DNA of 45,805 nucleotides from an uncultured Flavobacteriaceae bacterium (GTDB taxonomy: Bacteria; Bacteroidota; Bacteroidia; Flavobacteriales; Flavobacteriaceae). This document shows positions 1-9,467 of this stretch, piece after piece. The DNA lies in the NCBI GenBank assembly GCA_937773465.1, contig CALJVK010000005.1:1-45805 (forward strand). Reading direction: 5' to 3'. Below the pieces are notes generated by a model. That model saw nothing but the letters and a program-made list of their open reading frames with translations. It did not search any database and had not been told where the DNA came from. The position numbers and the translations under genes are program-made. The number at the start of each line of letters is the position of its first letter. Positions within the stretch are counted from its first letter, which is position 1.

Positions 1-534
1 GCTTTAAGTAAATATGTCAAAAAAGTAGCGTTTCAAGAGCCTCCATATACTACTTCCATTGATATGGTTAATCATATAAAAGAAGTTACACCAGATTCAT
101 TGAATTATCTTATTAAAGATATGTTTGAAACTATTACACTTTATCAAAACCGAGTCGTTGAAACCAAATCAGAAAAATTAGATAACGGAAAGTACAAAGT
201 TGATATTGAATTTAAGGTAAGTAAATACAGAAACAACGAAAAAGGTAGAGCATTTTATGGGGAAGAAGAAAGAGATTCAATAACTTATCAAACTGATGAT
301 ATGAAAAAGCCTGAATACTCAGTATTTTTAGAAGACTACATTGATATTGGTATTTTTGGAGAAGATAATGATGAGAATGAAACAGAACTTTATGTTAAAA
401 AACATAAAATTTCTAAAATTCATAACAAGATAACTATAATTGTAGATCAAGAGCCGATTGAAGTAGGGATTGATCCTTACAATAAATTAATTGACACAAA
501 TTCTGAAGACAACAGAATGAAAATTGAAAAGTAG
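1..534 (+). CDS. C-terminal part of an M1-type aminopeptidase / ABC-2 permease fusion (cut by window edge)
   Basis: The reading frame is open from base 1, so the gene begins upstream of the window; an internal ATG at 64 is not the real start. The visible 177 residues are a hydrophilic beta-rich tail. They start with ALSKYVKKVAFQEPPYTTS and end in a VGIDPYNKLIDTNSEDN segment. That closing motif and the FQEPPYTTS entry recur at the extreme C-terminus of Bacteroidota proteins that join an ABC-2-type permease to an M1 zinc aminopeptidase domain. The HExxH zinc site and membrane helices would lie off-window, so the assignment rests on the tail alone. The next gene starts 9 bases downstream on the same strand. 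Confidence 0.6.
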   Translation, partial: ALSKYVKKVAFQEPPYTTSIDMVNHIKEVTPDSLNYLIKDMFETITLYQNRVVETKSEKLDNGKYKVDIEFKVSKYRNNEKGRAFYGEEERDSITYQTDDMKKPEYSVFLEDYIDIGIFGEDNDENETELYVKKHKISKIHNKITIIVDQEPIEVGIDPYNKLIDTNSEDNRMKIEK

Positions 535-542
535 ATTTTAAA

Positions 543-1450
543 ATGGAAAGAAGAAATTTTAATCAATTAATTGCGCTAGGAACATTAGGATTGGCTTATC
601 GGCTCTCCTATTACTAATAAAAAGATTTCTCTAGCTCAATGGTCTCTCCATAGAGCATTAAAATAAAGAAAGAATTGTCTCCAAATGATTTTTCCATTAA
701 AGCTCGAGAAATGGGATTTGATGCAGTGGAATATGTTTCTCTCTTTATCTGGAATGAATTAAAAAGCAGGTCTATTACTAAAATCACTAGAGAACTCTTC
801 TCTAAATCAAATGATAATGATATTAAAAACCTCTTAATCATGGTTGATGGTGAAGGCGATTTAGCGGCCAAAAACAACTCAAAGAGAGAAAAAGCTATTG
901 AAAATCATATTAAATGGATTGAAATGGCCCATGAACTTGGATGTCACTCCATAAGAGTTAATTTAAATGGTGAAAAGCAAAAAGAAAATTGGATTGAATA
1001 CTCTTCAAAATCCTTAACTAAGCTATGTTCAATTGCTAAAAAAGATAAAATAAACATAATAGTTGAAAACCATGGAGGATTAAGTTCAAATGCAAAATTT
1101 TTAGCAAATGTCATGAAAGAAGTTAATCTTAGACAATTGTGGAACTTTACCTGATTTTGGCAATTTTTGTATTGAAAAAAAGGATCCAAAAATTATTTTA
1201 GTAAATGTATTAACGAATATGATAAGTATCTTGGAATGGAAGAACTTATGCCCTACGCAAAAGCTGTAAGTGCAAAATCTTTGATTTTGATAATAACGGT
1301 GAGGAATCTACAATAGATTTTAAAAGAATAATTGACATAGTAAGGAGTTTTGAATATAAAGGATATTATGGAATCGAATACGAAGGACTCAACCTTTCAG
1401 AGGAAAAAGGGATTTTGAAAACTAAAAAATTATTAGAAAGACATCTTTAA
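543..1450 (+). pseudogene. Broken sugar phosphate isomerase/epimerase-like TIM-barrel protein with Tat-like signal
   Basis: ATG at 543 opens a twin-arginine-like leader (MERRNFNQLIALGTLGLAY). Stitching three frames recovers a xylose isomerase-like TIM barrel: ITNKKISLAQWSLHRALK, then SPNDFSIKAREMGFDAVEY, IIVENHGG, CGTLPDFGNFC and GYYGIEYEG, ending in a stop at 1448-1450. Shifts fall near 600, 662, 1139, 1187 and 1279. Such exported proteins typically act on sugars or cyclitols, but the substrate is unknown here. Five indels in 0.9 kb mean no functional product as written. Because gyrA in the same window is also shifted, sequence error is a serious alternative to a true pseudogene. The stop interlocks with that of the convergent gene (TTAA, 1447-1450). 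Confidence 0.75.
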
Positions 1451-2755
1451 TCTACTGATTTCTGTTTTGGTATATACCATAAATTCTCATCTGATTCTAT
1501 AAAACCGCCTGTTTGTAGAACTACATTATCGATAATAGACAATCCCTTTTCTGACATACTATGAAAATCATCTATTCCATTGTTTTCAAAATTCTGACGT
1601 GTTCTATGAATGTTATATTTATTAGAAAGAGATTTATTAAATATTTCTTCAATATGATCTTTTCCATAAATAAAACCGAGTAACCCTCCCCAAGTTGATG
1701 TTGGATTATCTGAATCCCATCCACTAAGAGTCCCAATTTTAATAGTTTCTTTAAAGTCTCCCCTACCATAAAACAGACTTACTAAACTAGAAGCAAAATT
1801 AATTCCAGATGCAAAACAACCATTACAATATAAATTTCTAGAGGTTATATCATATCCGTCCATTTGATCAACTTGATACCTTTTATAAATTGAATCTCTA
1901 GTTTGTTCCCACTTAATTCCTGATTCAAATTTTTTCTTTACATACTCATACATTTTAAATGAATATGAATCTTTATCTAAAGTTCTACTTGCTAGTTCGG
2001 ATATTCTAATTAATTCTTCATCTAAAGGTTTATTTTGATCAATAGTAGATGCTAATGAGTGCATCGTTACATAAAATTCAGAAATCATAGCAGCATCTCC
2101 CCTACTAGTTGTTCTGATTGGAAAATAAGACATTTTAAGCGCATTTATTGTATTAATTGGAGATAGTAATCCGAAAATTTCTGTAGTTAACTGTGCGTCT
2201 ATCATATCAAAATGCTCGTTGAGTTCAGGATTACTAGTTTCTGGTGGAAGAATACCGTCGCTCATTAAATCAAATGCCTTTTGATTAGAAACCCATAAAA
2301 AATTTTCTTCTTCTTTTTTAATGTGTTTAAGCCAACCATCTCTAATGTTTTCTGGACTTAATATAATATCATTATTATGAAACAATAACTCTTGATACAT
2401 ATATTCGATATCAGTATCATCATCAGATCCCCAAACTTCATTATTTTCTTTTAATACAAAATCGATTATATCATATTCACTTTTGGGTGACCAAATGTTT
2501 GGTTCATCTTTTTTACCCCAATTCTCTCTTGTATAAAAATTTCCTGTTTTGATTTCACCAATATTTCCAATCTTATCCATTTCAGTAATCAAACCAGTCC
2601 AATTAGCAATTGATTGACCGAGCCAAAAACCTTCAAGCTTATTTGAATATTCTCTTCTATCAATCTTATAAAAATTTTCTTATTAATTTCAGAATCAGCA
2701 CAGGAATTAGAAAGATTGAAAAGAAAAATGAGAAAATGAATTTAATTTTATACAT
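1447..2755 (-). pseudogene. ADP-ribosylglycohydrolase-family lipoprotein, frameshifted near its N-terminus
   Basis: The long intact part (codons from 2592 down to 1447, 381 residues) has DraG-family hallmarks: GSDDDTDIEY near its start, binding one metal in the family, and GWDSDNPTSTWGGLLG near the C-terminus. The gene really starts further upstream. ATG at 2755-2753 begins a hydrophobic leader, and after one shift (about 2715-2730) a lipobox LSNSC appears. A second shift near 2665 restores KIDRREYSNKLEGFWLGQSI, the usual entry of exported family members. DraG enzymes remove ADP-ribose from proteins or small molecules; exported Bacteroidota versions are uncharacterised. The catalytic half is intact, so repair of two indels would give a protein of about 435 residues. 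It converges with the isomerase-like gene. Confidence 0.75.
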
Positions 2756-2789
2756 GTAATTAATTGTTGAGTTTTAGTATCTTGGCTAA

Positions 2790-3458
2790 ATGAAAAGTAA
2801 AATTATAATTTTATTATTAATATTTCCTCTTAATTTTTTAATTGGACAAAACTCTCAAGGAAATGTAACAAATTCTATAGCCACATTACAAAATATCATA
2901 AATGAAGTTAATTTAGAAAAAATAGAACAATCCGGTGAAATTGATGGGTCAATTATTTTTTCAAAACTCCAAATGATGCTAATATCAGATTAGTTAATTC
3001 AGAACAAACCTTTTAGGGTTAAAATAAATTATAATATTAGAAAAGAAAAATTTGAATTCAAAAGTGGAGAGGATTATTATACTTTATCTACAGAAGATAT
3101 TGAATCAATAGTTTTTGTGAATCATAGTTTTATTGTTTATAATTCGAAATTTTATGAGTTAGTTACTGAAAATGATAAATTTTCTGTTTTAAAATCTCAT
3201 TTAATTGAAGCTATTGAACCAAAATACCAACCTGGCATTGAGGATAAACCAAATTTAAGGTTCAGAAAAGCCAATATGCTTCATTTAGTAATTAACAATA
3301 AAATAAGTCAAGTAAAATCTAGCAAAAAATCAATTATTGCATTATTTAATAAATCTGAACAAAAGAAAGTTAAGTCTTTTATAAAGTCTAATAAAATTTC
3401 TGTTAGAGACTCTAAAGACCTTAAGTTATTATTTGACAAATTTAAAGACGAAGTTTAA
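2790..3458 (+). pseudogene. Secreted protein of unknown function, frameshifted
   Basis: It begins with a clear signal peptide (MKSKIIILLLIFPLNFLIGQ) typical of Bacteroidota exported proteins. Reading then changes frame near 2967 (restoring KTPNDANIRLVNSEQ) and near 3013 (restoring FRVKINYNIRKEKFEFKSG), after which a 130-residue stretch runs to the stop at 3458. The reconstructed protein is about 222 residues, with a short beta-rich part followed by a lysine-rich C-terminus (VKSFIKSNKISVRDSKDL). I do not recognise a family; the pattern resembles small flavobacterial hypothetical proteins with a G-x-I-x-F strand start. No function is proposed. Either a decayed gene or sequence error explains the breaks. 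Confidence 0.6.
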
Positions 3459-3485
3459 ATTAACTTTTATTAGCATTATTTAGTA

Positions 3486-4310
3486 ATGAAAAAAATATTA
3501 ATATTTCTTCTTATAATTCAAATTCAAAATATAAATTCTCAGAAAATTTTAAAAGACTATCCCCTTTCAAAAATCATTGAAGAAACCTCTGGTTTAGAAA
3601 TAATCGGAGATTATTTTGTAACACATAATGATTCTGGAGGAGAACCTAGCCTTTACTATCTTTCAATGAATGGTGAAATCGTTAAAACTAGAAAAATCGA
3701 TTCTGCAGTAAATAAAGACTGGGAAGACCTTACAAAAGATGAAAAGTATATTTATATTTCAGATATAGGTAACAATTACAGCACTAGAAAAGATCTTAAA
3801 ATATATAAAGTTCCCATTGATGAAGAAAGTAATGAAAAAACACAAATCATTTCATTTACTTATCCTGAACAAGATTCCTATAAAATCAATAGAAATACAA
3901 TATATGATGCTGAGGGATTAATTTCTGTTAATGATAAACTTTTGATTTTTACAAAAAATAGAGCTAAAAAAATAACTGAACTTTATATGTTGCCTAAATC
4001 ACAAGGCAACTACAATGCAAAAAAAATTAAAACATTAAATGTAAAATCTATTATTACAGGAGCAGATTACAATAAAGAGCTTAAATTACTTGCCTTAACT
4101 TCTACAATAGATTTTATTAAATACTATATCATTACAATCGATAATTTTAATTTAGAAAACAACAAAGATTATAAAATCAATATGGTTGAAATTCCAATTG
4201 GTAAAACACAAGTTGAGGCAATTAAAATTATAGATAGAAATAATTTTTGGATTACATCAGAAGATGAAAGTAGTTCAAAACATGCTAGATTGTTAAAATT
4301 AAACATTTAG
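3486..4310 (+). CDS. Exported beta-propeller-like protein of unknown function
   Basis: The 274-residue protein starts with an export signal (MKKILIFLLIIQIQNINSQ). The mature part has beta-strand repeats of the kind seen in propellers: SGLEIIGDYFVTHNDSGGEP, DWEDLTKDEKYIYISDIGNN, YDAEGLISVNDKLLIFTKNR and ITGADYNKELKLLALTS. The HNDSGG and DIGNN pairs and the 'DAEG' strand are typical of Bacteroidota secreted proteins related to the SdiA-regulated / esterase-like phytase propeller group, though I cannot fix the exact family. No type IX sorting domain is visible at the C-terminus, which ends WITSEDESSSKHARLLKLNI. It is intact, unlike its three upstream neighbours, and lies 22 bases before the next gene on the same strand. 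Confidence 0.6.
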   Translation: MKKILIFLLIIQIQNINSQKILKDYPLSKIIEETSGLEIIGDYFVTHNDSGGEPSLYYLSMNGEIVKTRKIDSAVNKDWEDLTKDEKYIYISDIGNNYSTRKDLKIYKVPIDEESNEKTQIISFTYPEQDSYKINRNTIYDAEGLISVNDKLLIFTKNRAKKITELYMLPKSQGNYNAKKIKTLNVKSIITGADYNKELKLLALTSTIDFIKYYIITIDNFNLENNKDYKINMVEIPIGKTQVEAIKIIDRNNFWITSEDESSSKHARLLKLNI

Positions 4311-4332
4311 CTTTTTTAACTAACTTCATACA

Positions 4333-5046
4333 ATGATTTTAGATCTAATACAAAATCCACACTATGTTATAGATTTCGATTCATATGAGGGAATTCGTAA
4401 TATAATCGTAACAACACTTGTTTTTGTGTCTATACTGATATTAGGTAGAAATTTAAGTAAATCTAAAAATCTTTTAATACTTAAAATAATTTGTGTAATA
4501 GCTATAATATCTACTGGCTATGATCACATAATAGATGCTATAAATGGTAATTGGAGAGTTGAAGAAGATCTTCCTCTTCATTTATGCTCATTATCAAATT
4601 TGATTGTGTGTATAATACTATTTACACCTATCAATAAAAAAATATTTGAATTTCTTTTTTACTGTGGTTTCTTAGGTGGATTAGTTTCAATATTAACTCC
4701 ACAACTTAATTATTATGATGGCGGATGGTTTATGTATTTAAGTTATTACTCAAGTCACGGAATAATAATGTTAGTCCCACTTTTTATGTATTACAATTTA
4801 AATTATAAACTAACAAAATATTCTTGGCTAAGAACGTTTGGAATATTAAACATTTTTATGATTTTTATTTTGCCATTAAATTTTTTAATTGGGTCAGGAG
4901 CAAATTATATGTATTTATATGAAGCTCCTAATATAAAAAACCCTTTGGTATTTGGTGATTGGCCTTACTACATAATAAATTGGGAAATAATAATTATAGT
5001 TTTATTTTATTTGACCTACTTTATATTTACAAGAAAAAAAATATGA
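4333..5046 (+). CDS. YwaF / TIGR02206-family integral membrane protein
   Basis: This 237-residue protein has about six or seven hydrophobic segments spread over its whole length. The segment EDLPLHLCSLSNLIVCI (about residues 77-93) is the characteristic family motif: a polar P-L-H-x-C stretch entering a membrane helix. Further conserved pieces are SYYSSHGIIMLVPL and FGDWPYYIINWE before the last helix. The function of the family is not established. The gene ends in ATGA, with its TGA overlapping the ATG of the methyltransferase, so the two are very likely co-translated. Confidence 0.75.
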   Translation: MILDLIQNPHYVIDFDSYEGIRNIIVTTLVFVSILILGRNLSKSKNLLILKIICVIAIISTGYDHIIDAINGNWRVEEDLPLHLCSLSNLIVCIILFTPINKKIFEFLFYCGFLGGLVSILTPQLNYYDGGWFMYLSYYSSHGIIMLVPLFMYYNLNYKLTKYSWLRTFGILNIFMIFILPLNFLIGSGANYMYLYEAPNIKNPLVFGDWPYYIINWEIIIIVLFYLTYFIFTRKKI

Positions 5047-5660
5047 TAAAAAAATCTCCAATTGAAATTTTTTCTGACTGGGTAGATCTAGGAAAAGACG
5101 ATGGAATGGAAAAAAATCATTCTGAATCTGTAAATGCAATGTTAAATAAAATATTAAAAGATCTTAATGACTTTACATTTATTGATGCAGGATGTGGTAA
5201 TGGATGGGTTGTTAGAATGGTTTCACAAATGGATTCTTGTTTTAGTGCAGTTGGTGTAGATGGATCCTTAAAGATGATTGATAAGGCTAAGAGTTTAGAT
5301 AAAATAAGTAAATATGAATGTGCTGATATTTCTATTTGGAAACCAAATCAAAAAAAAGATATTGTACATTCAATGGAAGTCTTTTATTACTTTAAAAACC
5401 CTTTAAGTGTACTAAAAAATATTTACGATAATTGGTTAAATGAGAATGGTAAATTTATAATGGGAATTGACTTTTATTATGAAAATACAACTTCTCACAA
5501 TTGGCCTGAAAAAACTAATGTAGATACAATGACATTACTTACAACTCAAGAGTGGAACGAAGTTGTTAGCAAGGCTGGATTTAAAAATATTAAAAGCTGG
5601 AGAGTTGGTGAAAAAAATGATTGGAAGGGAACATTAATTATTTCTGCTACAAAAAACTAG
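5043..5660 (+). CDS. Class I SAM-dependent methyltransferase
   Basis: The ATG at 5043 is chosen because it forms a 4-base overlap with the upstream stop and puts the SAM motif near the N-terminus; an upstream extension in the same frame lies wholly inside the membrane-protein gene. The 205-residue product has motif I FIDAGCGNGWVVRMV (about residues 43-57), an acidic motif II end (VGVDGSLKMIDKA), DISIWKP for adenine contact, and DIVHSMEVFYYFKNP as the post-motif. This is a Rossmann methyltransferase of the ubiE/small-molecule type. The substrate cannot be read from the sequence. Its TAG interlocks with the stop of the convergent rhodanese gene (CTAG, 5657-5660). Confidence 0.8.
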   Translation: MIKKSPIEIFSDWVDLGKDDGMEKNHSESVNAMLNKILKDLNDFTFIDAGCGNGWVVRMVSQMDSCFSAVGVDGSLKMIDKAKSLDKISKYECADISIWKPNQKKDIVHSMEVFYYFKNPLSVLKNIYDNWLNENGKFIMGIDFYYENTTSHNWPEKTNVDTMTLLTTQEWNEVVSKAGFKNIKSWRVGEKNDWKGTLIISATKN

Positions 5661-6028
5661 TTGCTTTTATTTATCCAATTTTTATAACCACCTTCAAGGT
5701 CATATATCTTAACAAATCCTAGTTTTTTTAATATTTCAGATGATTTTTGACTTCTATTTCCAGATCTACAGTAGATGTATATTGGTTCTGATTTTTTAAC
5801 TTTTTTGAAAAATTTGTCGAATAATTTTTCATCGTAAAAATCAATATTAACTGAACCTTTTAAATGTCCAGAATTAAATTCTTCCATTGTTCTAACATCA
5901 AACAATAAAACATCATTTTTACTGATTTGATTTTTAAAATCATCATAACTAAGAACCTCATATGCATTTGTGTTTTCTTGAGAAAAAACCAATAAGGGGA
6001 AAAGTAATATAACTAAATATTTATACAT
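5657..6028 (-). CDS. Exported single-domain rhodanese
   Basis: The product has 123 residues. A short signal peptide (MYKYLVILLFPLLVFSQ) is followed by one rhodanese domain. Landmarks are LLFDVRTMEEFNSGHLKGSV (CH2A-like region) and the active-site loop CRSGNRS with Cys at about residue 87, then LEGGYKNW at the end. The cysteine would carry a persulfide sulfur; the domain is predicted to act in the periplasm. It starts 8 bases inside the end of the dioxygenase-rhodanese gene on the same strand, so the two form a sulfur-handling operon. Confidence 0.85.
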   Translation of the reverse strand: MYKYLVILLFPLLVFSQENTNAYEVLSYDDFKNQISKNDVLLFDVRTMEEFNSGHLKGSVNIDFYDEKLFDKFFKKVKKSEPIYIYCRSGNRSQKSSEILKKLGFVKIYDLEGGYKNWINKSN

Positions 6029-7406
6029 TTTTAATTATTTTAAAATTTGAATTTCTTATTGAGGAAAACCCTCCTTCTACATCAACAACTGAATTATATC
6101 CATTTCTTTTTAAAATAGAACAAGCTATCATACTTCTGTATCCACCAGCACAATGTACATAGTGTTTGTCTTTTATGTCAATCTCAGTGATTTTTTCTTG
6201 AAAACTATCTAAAGAAATGTGTTTTGAATTTAATAAATATCCATTTAACCTTTCGCCACTTTTTCTTACGTCAATAAGATTAACTTTCTCAATTTTATGG
6301 CTTAAATCTTCAGCAGAAACAGATTCGATTATATCAAAATTATTATTACTAGACCATGAGGAAAAACCTCCATCTAAATAACCTAAACAATTATCAAATC
6401 CAACTCTTGATAATCTTAAAATAGTTTCTTTTTCCAGTCCTTCGTCACAAACTAATAAAAGTTTAGTATTAATGTCTTTAATAATCGAACCAACCCAGGG
6501 TGCAAAACTTCCATTTAAGCCAATAAAAATAGATCCTGGACATAGCCTTGCTTGAACTCATTTTGATTTCTTACGTCTAAAACTACAACATTCTTTAATA
6601 TTCATTAATTCCTTAAATTTTTTAACATCTAAAGGAATTAAACTATTATTTAAAACTAGTTCAAAATCGTCGTAACCCTCTTGATTTAATTTAACATTTG
6701 AAGGGAAATATACTGGAGGATCAGGAAGATCTTTTGTAAGTTCATTTATAAATTCATTTTTAAGTAATGAACCGTTTAATGCATAATTGACAATTTTCTG
6801 ATTCCCAAGTGTATCCACAGTTTCTTTCATCATGTTTTTACCACAAGCAGATCCAGCTCCGTGAGCAGGATAAATCAATATATTATCAGGTAAAACTGCA
6901 ATTCTGTTTTGAATAGAATCATATAAAATACCAGCTAACTCCTCTTTTGAAAAATTTAAGGATTTTTGTGCTAAATCTGGTCTTCCAACATCACCAATAA
7001 AAAGAGTATCACCTGTAAATAAACAATGAGGTACGTCATTTTCATCTTTTAGTAAATAACATGTGCTTTCCAAAGTATGACCAGGAGTGTGCAATACTGT
7101 TATTGAAATATCACCAATTTTAAAAACTTGATTATCCTCAGCTACAATACAATCAAACGAAGGATTAGCTTTTGGTCCAAATATTATTGGTGAATTTGTT
7201 TTTTTAGATAAAGTTAAATGTCCGCTAATAAAATCAGCATGAAAATGTGTTTCAAAAATATATTTGATTTTAGAGTTTGAAGATTCTGCTAAGTTTAAGT
7301 ATTCAGAAACTTCTCTTAATGGATCAATAACGGCTGCCTCACCGTTACTTTCTATGTAATATGCACCTTGAAATAAACAACCAGTATAAATCTGTTTTAC
7401 GATCAT
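6021..7406 (-). CDS. CstB-like persulfide dioxygenase fused to two rhodanese domains (two frameshifts)
   Basis: The N-terminal 250 residues form a metallo-beta-lactamase fold of the ETHE1/persulfide dioxygenase type: THFHADF metal motif, TPGHTLES, GDTLFIGDVGRPDL and YPAHGAGSACG. After a shift near 6582 (restoring VVVLDVRNQNEFKQGYV) and another near 6545 (restoring PGSIFIGLNGSFAPW) come a middle rhodanese with LLLVCDEG and a final rhodanese with the active loop CAGGYRS. Stop TAA is at 6023-6021. The total is about 460 residues, like staphylococcal CstB, which oxidises persulfide to sulfite and transfers sulfur to give thiosulfate. Start at 7406 (MIVKQIYTG) is chosen over ATG 7424 because a TATATTTG promoter box occupies 7422-7429. 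The indels are probably sequence error. Confidence 0.8.
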
Positions 7407-7421
7407 AAAATAAATATTACA

Positions 7422-7429
7422 CAAATATA
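7422..7429 (-). promoter_or_regulatory. Bacteroidota -7 promoter element TATATTTG
   Basis: TATATTTG matches the TAnnTTTG element of Bacteroidota promoters and lies 15 bases upstream of ATG 7406. It overlaps the alternative ATG at 7424-7422, which argues that translation starts at 7406. I see no good TTTG element 19-21 bases further upstream, so the call rests on the -7 box alone. Confidence 0.5.
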
Positions 7430-7480
7430 AAAATTGAATTTTTAATTGTTTTATTATTTTAAAAAATTAATTTTATTAAA

Positions 7481-8197
7481 ATGTATGGTATTTGTCATTT
7501 AAGTATAATTCCTGTTAGAAAAGATTCGTCAAGTAAATCTGAATTAGTTTCTCAATTAATATACGGAGAGTTATTTGAAGTTATAGAAAAAAAAGAAAAA
7601 TGGTTTTATATAGAATCAATAGATGATAAATATAGTGGATGGATTAACTATTCTCAGTTTAAAGAAATATCAAAGCAGGATTTTAAAAAAGTTAAAAAAA
7701 CAGAATCTAAACTTCTAAATAATATTTCATCAGAAATAGAGACAGAAAACGGAAACATGTCTATAACTATAGGCAGTAAAGTTAGCTCAGCATTTATATT
7801 AAATCATAAATTAAAACAAGAATATTCTAAAAATTCAATAATTGAAAATTCACTAAAATTCTTAAACTCACCTTATTTGTGGGGAGGAAGGACTCCTTAC
7901 GGAATCGATTGCTCAGGTTTTTCTCAACAAGTTTATAAATTAAATGGATTTCAATTACCGAGAGATGCTAATCAACAAGCTCTTCAAGGAAAAGAAGTGA
8001 AATTAGAAAAAGCTAAACCTGGAGATCTTGCTTTCTTTGGTGAAAAAAAAATTACACATGTAGGGATTATTATAGATTCAAATAAAATAGTTCATGCATT
8101 TGGTTGTGTTAGAATCGATTATTTAAATGAAAAAGGAATTATTAATTCCACATCAAAAAAAATAACACATCATTTAAAGAAAATTAACAGCTATTAA
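7481..8197 (+). CDS. C40 (NlpC/P60) peptidase with N-terminal SH3-like domain
   Basis: The product has 238 residues. Residues 1-65 look like a bacterial SH3 domain (IIPVRKDSSSKSELVSQL, then YGELFEVIEKKEKWFYI). Residues 115-238 are an NlpC/P60 papain-like domain with YLWGGRTPYGIDCSGF (catalytic Cys near 144), THVGIIID (catalytic His near 193) and VHAFG as the third polar position. Family members cut peptidoglycan stem peptides, usually the D-Glu to diamino acid bond. No signal peptide is visible, which is also seen in flavobacterial relatives, so localisation is unclear. It is transcribed away from the persulfide dioxygenase gene and converges with the TPR gene, with 18 bases between their ends. 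Confidence 0.85.
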   Translation: MYGICHLSIIPVRKDSSSKSELVSQLIYGELFEVIEKKEKWFYIESIDDKYSGWINYSQFKEISKQDFKKVKKTESKLLNNISSEIETENGNMSITIGSKVSSAFILNHKLKQEYSKNSIIENSLKFLNSPYLWGGRTPYGIDCSGFSQQVYKLNGFQLPRDANQQALQGKEVKLEKAKPGDLAFFGEKKITHVGIIIDSNKIVHAFGCVRIDYLNEKGIINSTSKKITHHLKKINSY

Positions 8198-8215
8198 TTT
8201 TCTAATTCTTGCAAT

Positions 8216-9461
8216 TTAATATTCATTAAGTTTAAAATTATCAATATCATCAATAGTGTAGTATATGTTTTTAGCAGTTTTTAACGCCTCAATATTAGTT
8301 GGATCTATTTCAATTAATTTTTCTAAATATGGAAGACATTCCTGATAAAGATTAACTCTATCTTTTTCAAGTTCATCATACTTCTTCATATCACTTGCTT
8401 TTCTAGAAGTAACAAGTTTATTCATTTTTTCTACTATAGGACCTTCACCTTCAAGAATCAATCCAACTAAATTAAGATAGGTTGCGCTATAAGAACTATC
8501 AAGCTCAAGGGCTTTTAAATAATAACTCCTTAGCAATTTTAAATTCTCCTTGCTCACCATTAATAACGCCTAAATTATAATATAAAATTGCATTATTAGG
8601 ATCTTTTTCAACCGCTTGCTGCATTAATTCTTTAAACTTATTTTTATCTCCAATCTTGATGTATAAATCTGCTTCAGATAAAATCAAATTAACATCGTCT
8701 GGATTTACCGCTCTAGCTTCTTTAATAGCAGCTATAGCATTATCGTTTTCTCCTTTTTGAACATATATAAGAGCTATATTTTTAACAATTTCAGGTAATC
8801 TAGATTCTGTCTTTCCAATTCTTTGATTAGAATAGTCTTTAGAAGATTTAAATAAATTATATTCGGTTTCACTAACTTTTTCTTCAATTCCAGATTCAAT
8901 TGAGGTTACAAAATATTCTGAAACAACTCCAGAATAACCCATGTTTTTTAACTTCAAATAATATTCTAAGGCTGTGTCATATTCTTTTGAATTAACTGCA
9001 CTTGAAGCAGCAAAATATAAATAAGTTATATTATCCTCTTTTTCAGGGTTCATTAAATAAGCATCATATAATTTTTTTGAAGCTGCTAAATAATCATCAT
9101 TTTTGTTATCCTGAACTGCAGAATTAACTAAATCAGCTTCAGCATTCTGAATTAAAAAATTAGCATCTTCAATATATTTTTTTTGTCTTATTGATCTTTC
9201 TAATTCTATTGATTTTCTTAGTGAAATTACAGCTTCCAGAGATTGTGCATCTTCTTTAAGAGCCCATCCATTTAAATAATAATAATGAGCTTGGTATTTT
9301 ATATCTGATGCCAATATCAAATCTTTATTATTATTTAAGAGATCTAAAGCCTCTGAATAAAATTCCTGATCAATTAATTTTTGAGCTTGTTTTAATTCTT
9401 TTTTTTGTCCAAAAGTAAAAATGGATATAGTAAGCATTAAAATGTAAAAAATGTTTTTCAT
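8216..9461 (-). CDS. Exported TPR-repeat protein (one frameshift)
   Basis: The product begins with a signal peptide (MKNIFYILMLTISIFTFGQ). About ten helical TPR-like repeats follow, for example VNSKEYDTALEYYLKLKNMG, NIALIYVQKGENDNAIAAIK and ILYYNLGVINGEQGEF. At about 8525 an extra T breaks the frame; dropping it gives AKEYYLKALELDSSYSATY, a textbook TPR helix pair, and the protein then runs to the stop at 8216-8218, about 414 residues in all. TPRs mediate protein contacts, and the partner is unknown. It starts 6 bases after the end of gyrA on the same strand, a linkage I know from other flavobacteria, and is probably co-transcribed with it. Confidence 0.8.
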
Positions 9462-9467
9462 TATGTG

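Noticed and set aside
614..1189. Opposite-strand reading frames over the isomerase-like gene
   Set aside because: They lie antisense to a family-recognisable protein and have no domain or signal of their own.
4959..5042. N-terminal extension of the methyltransferase
   Set aside because: It lies completely inside the YwaF-like gene in another frame; the ATG at 5043 gives the common ATGA overlap and a normal N-terminus.
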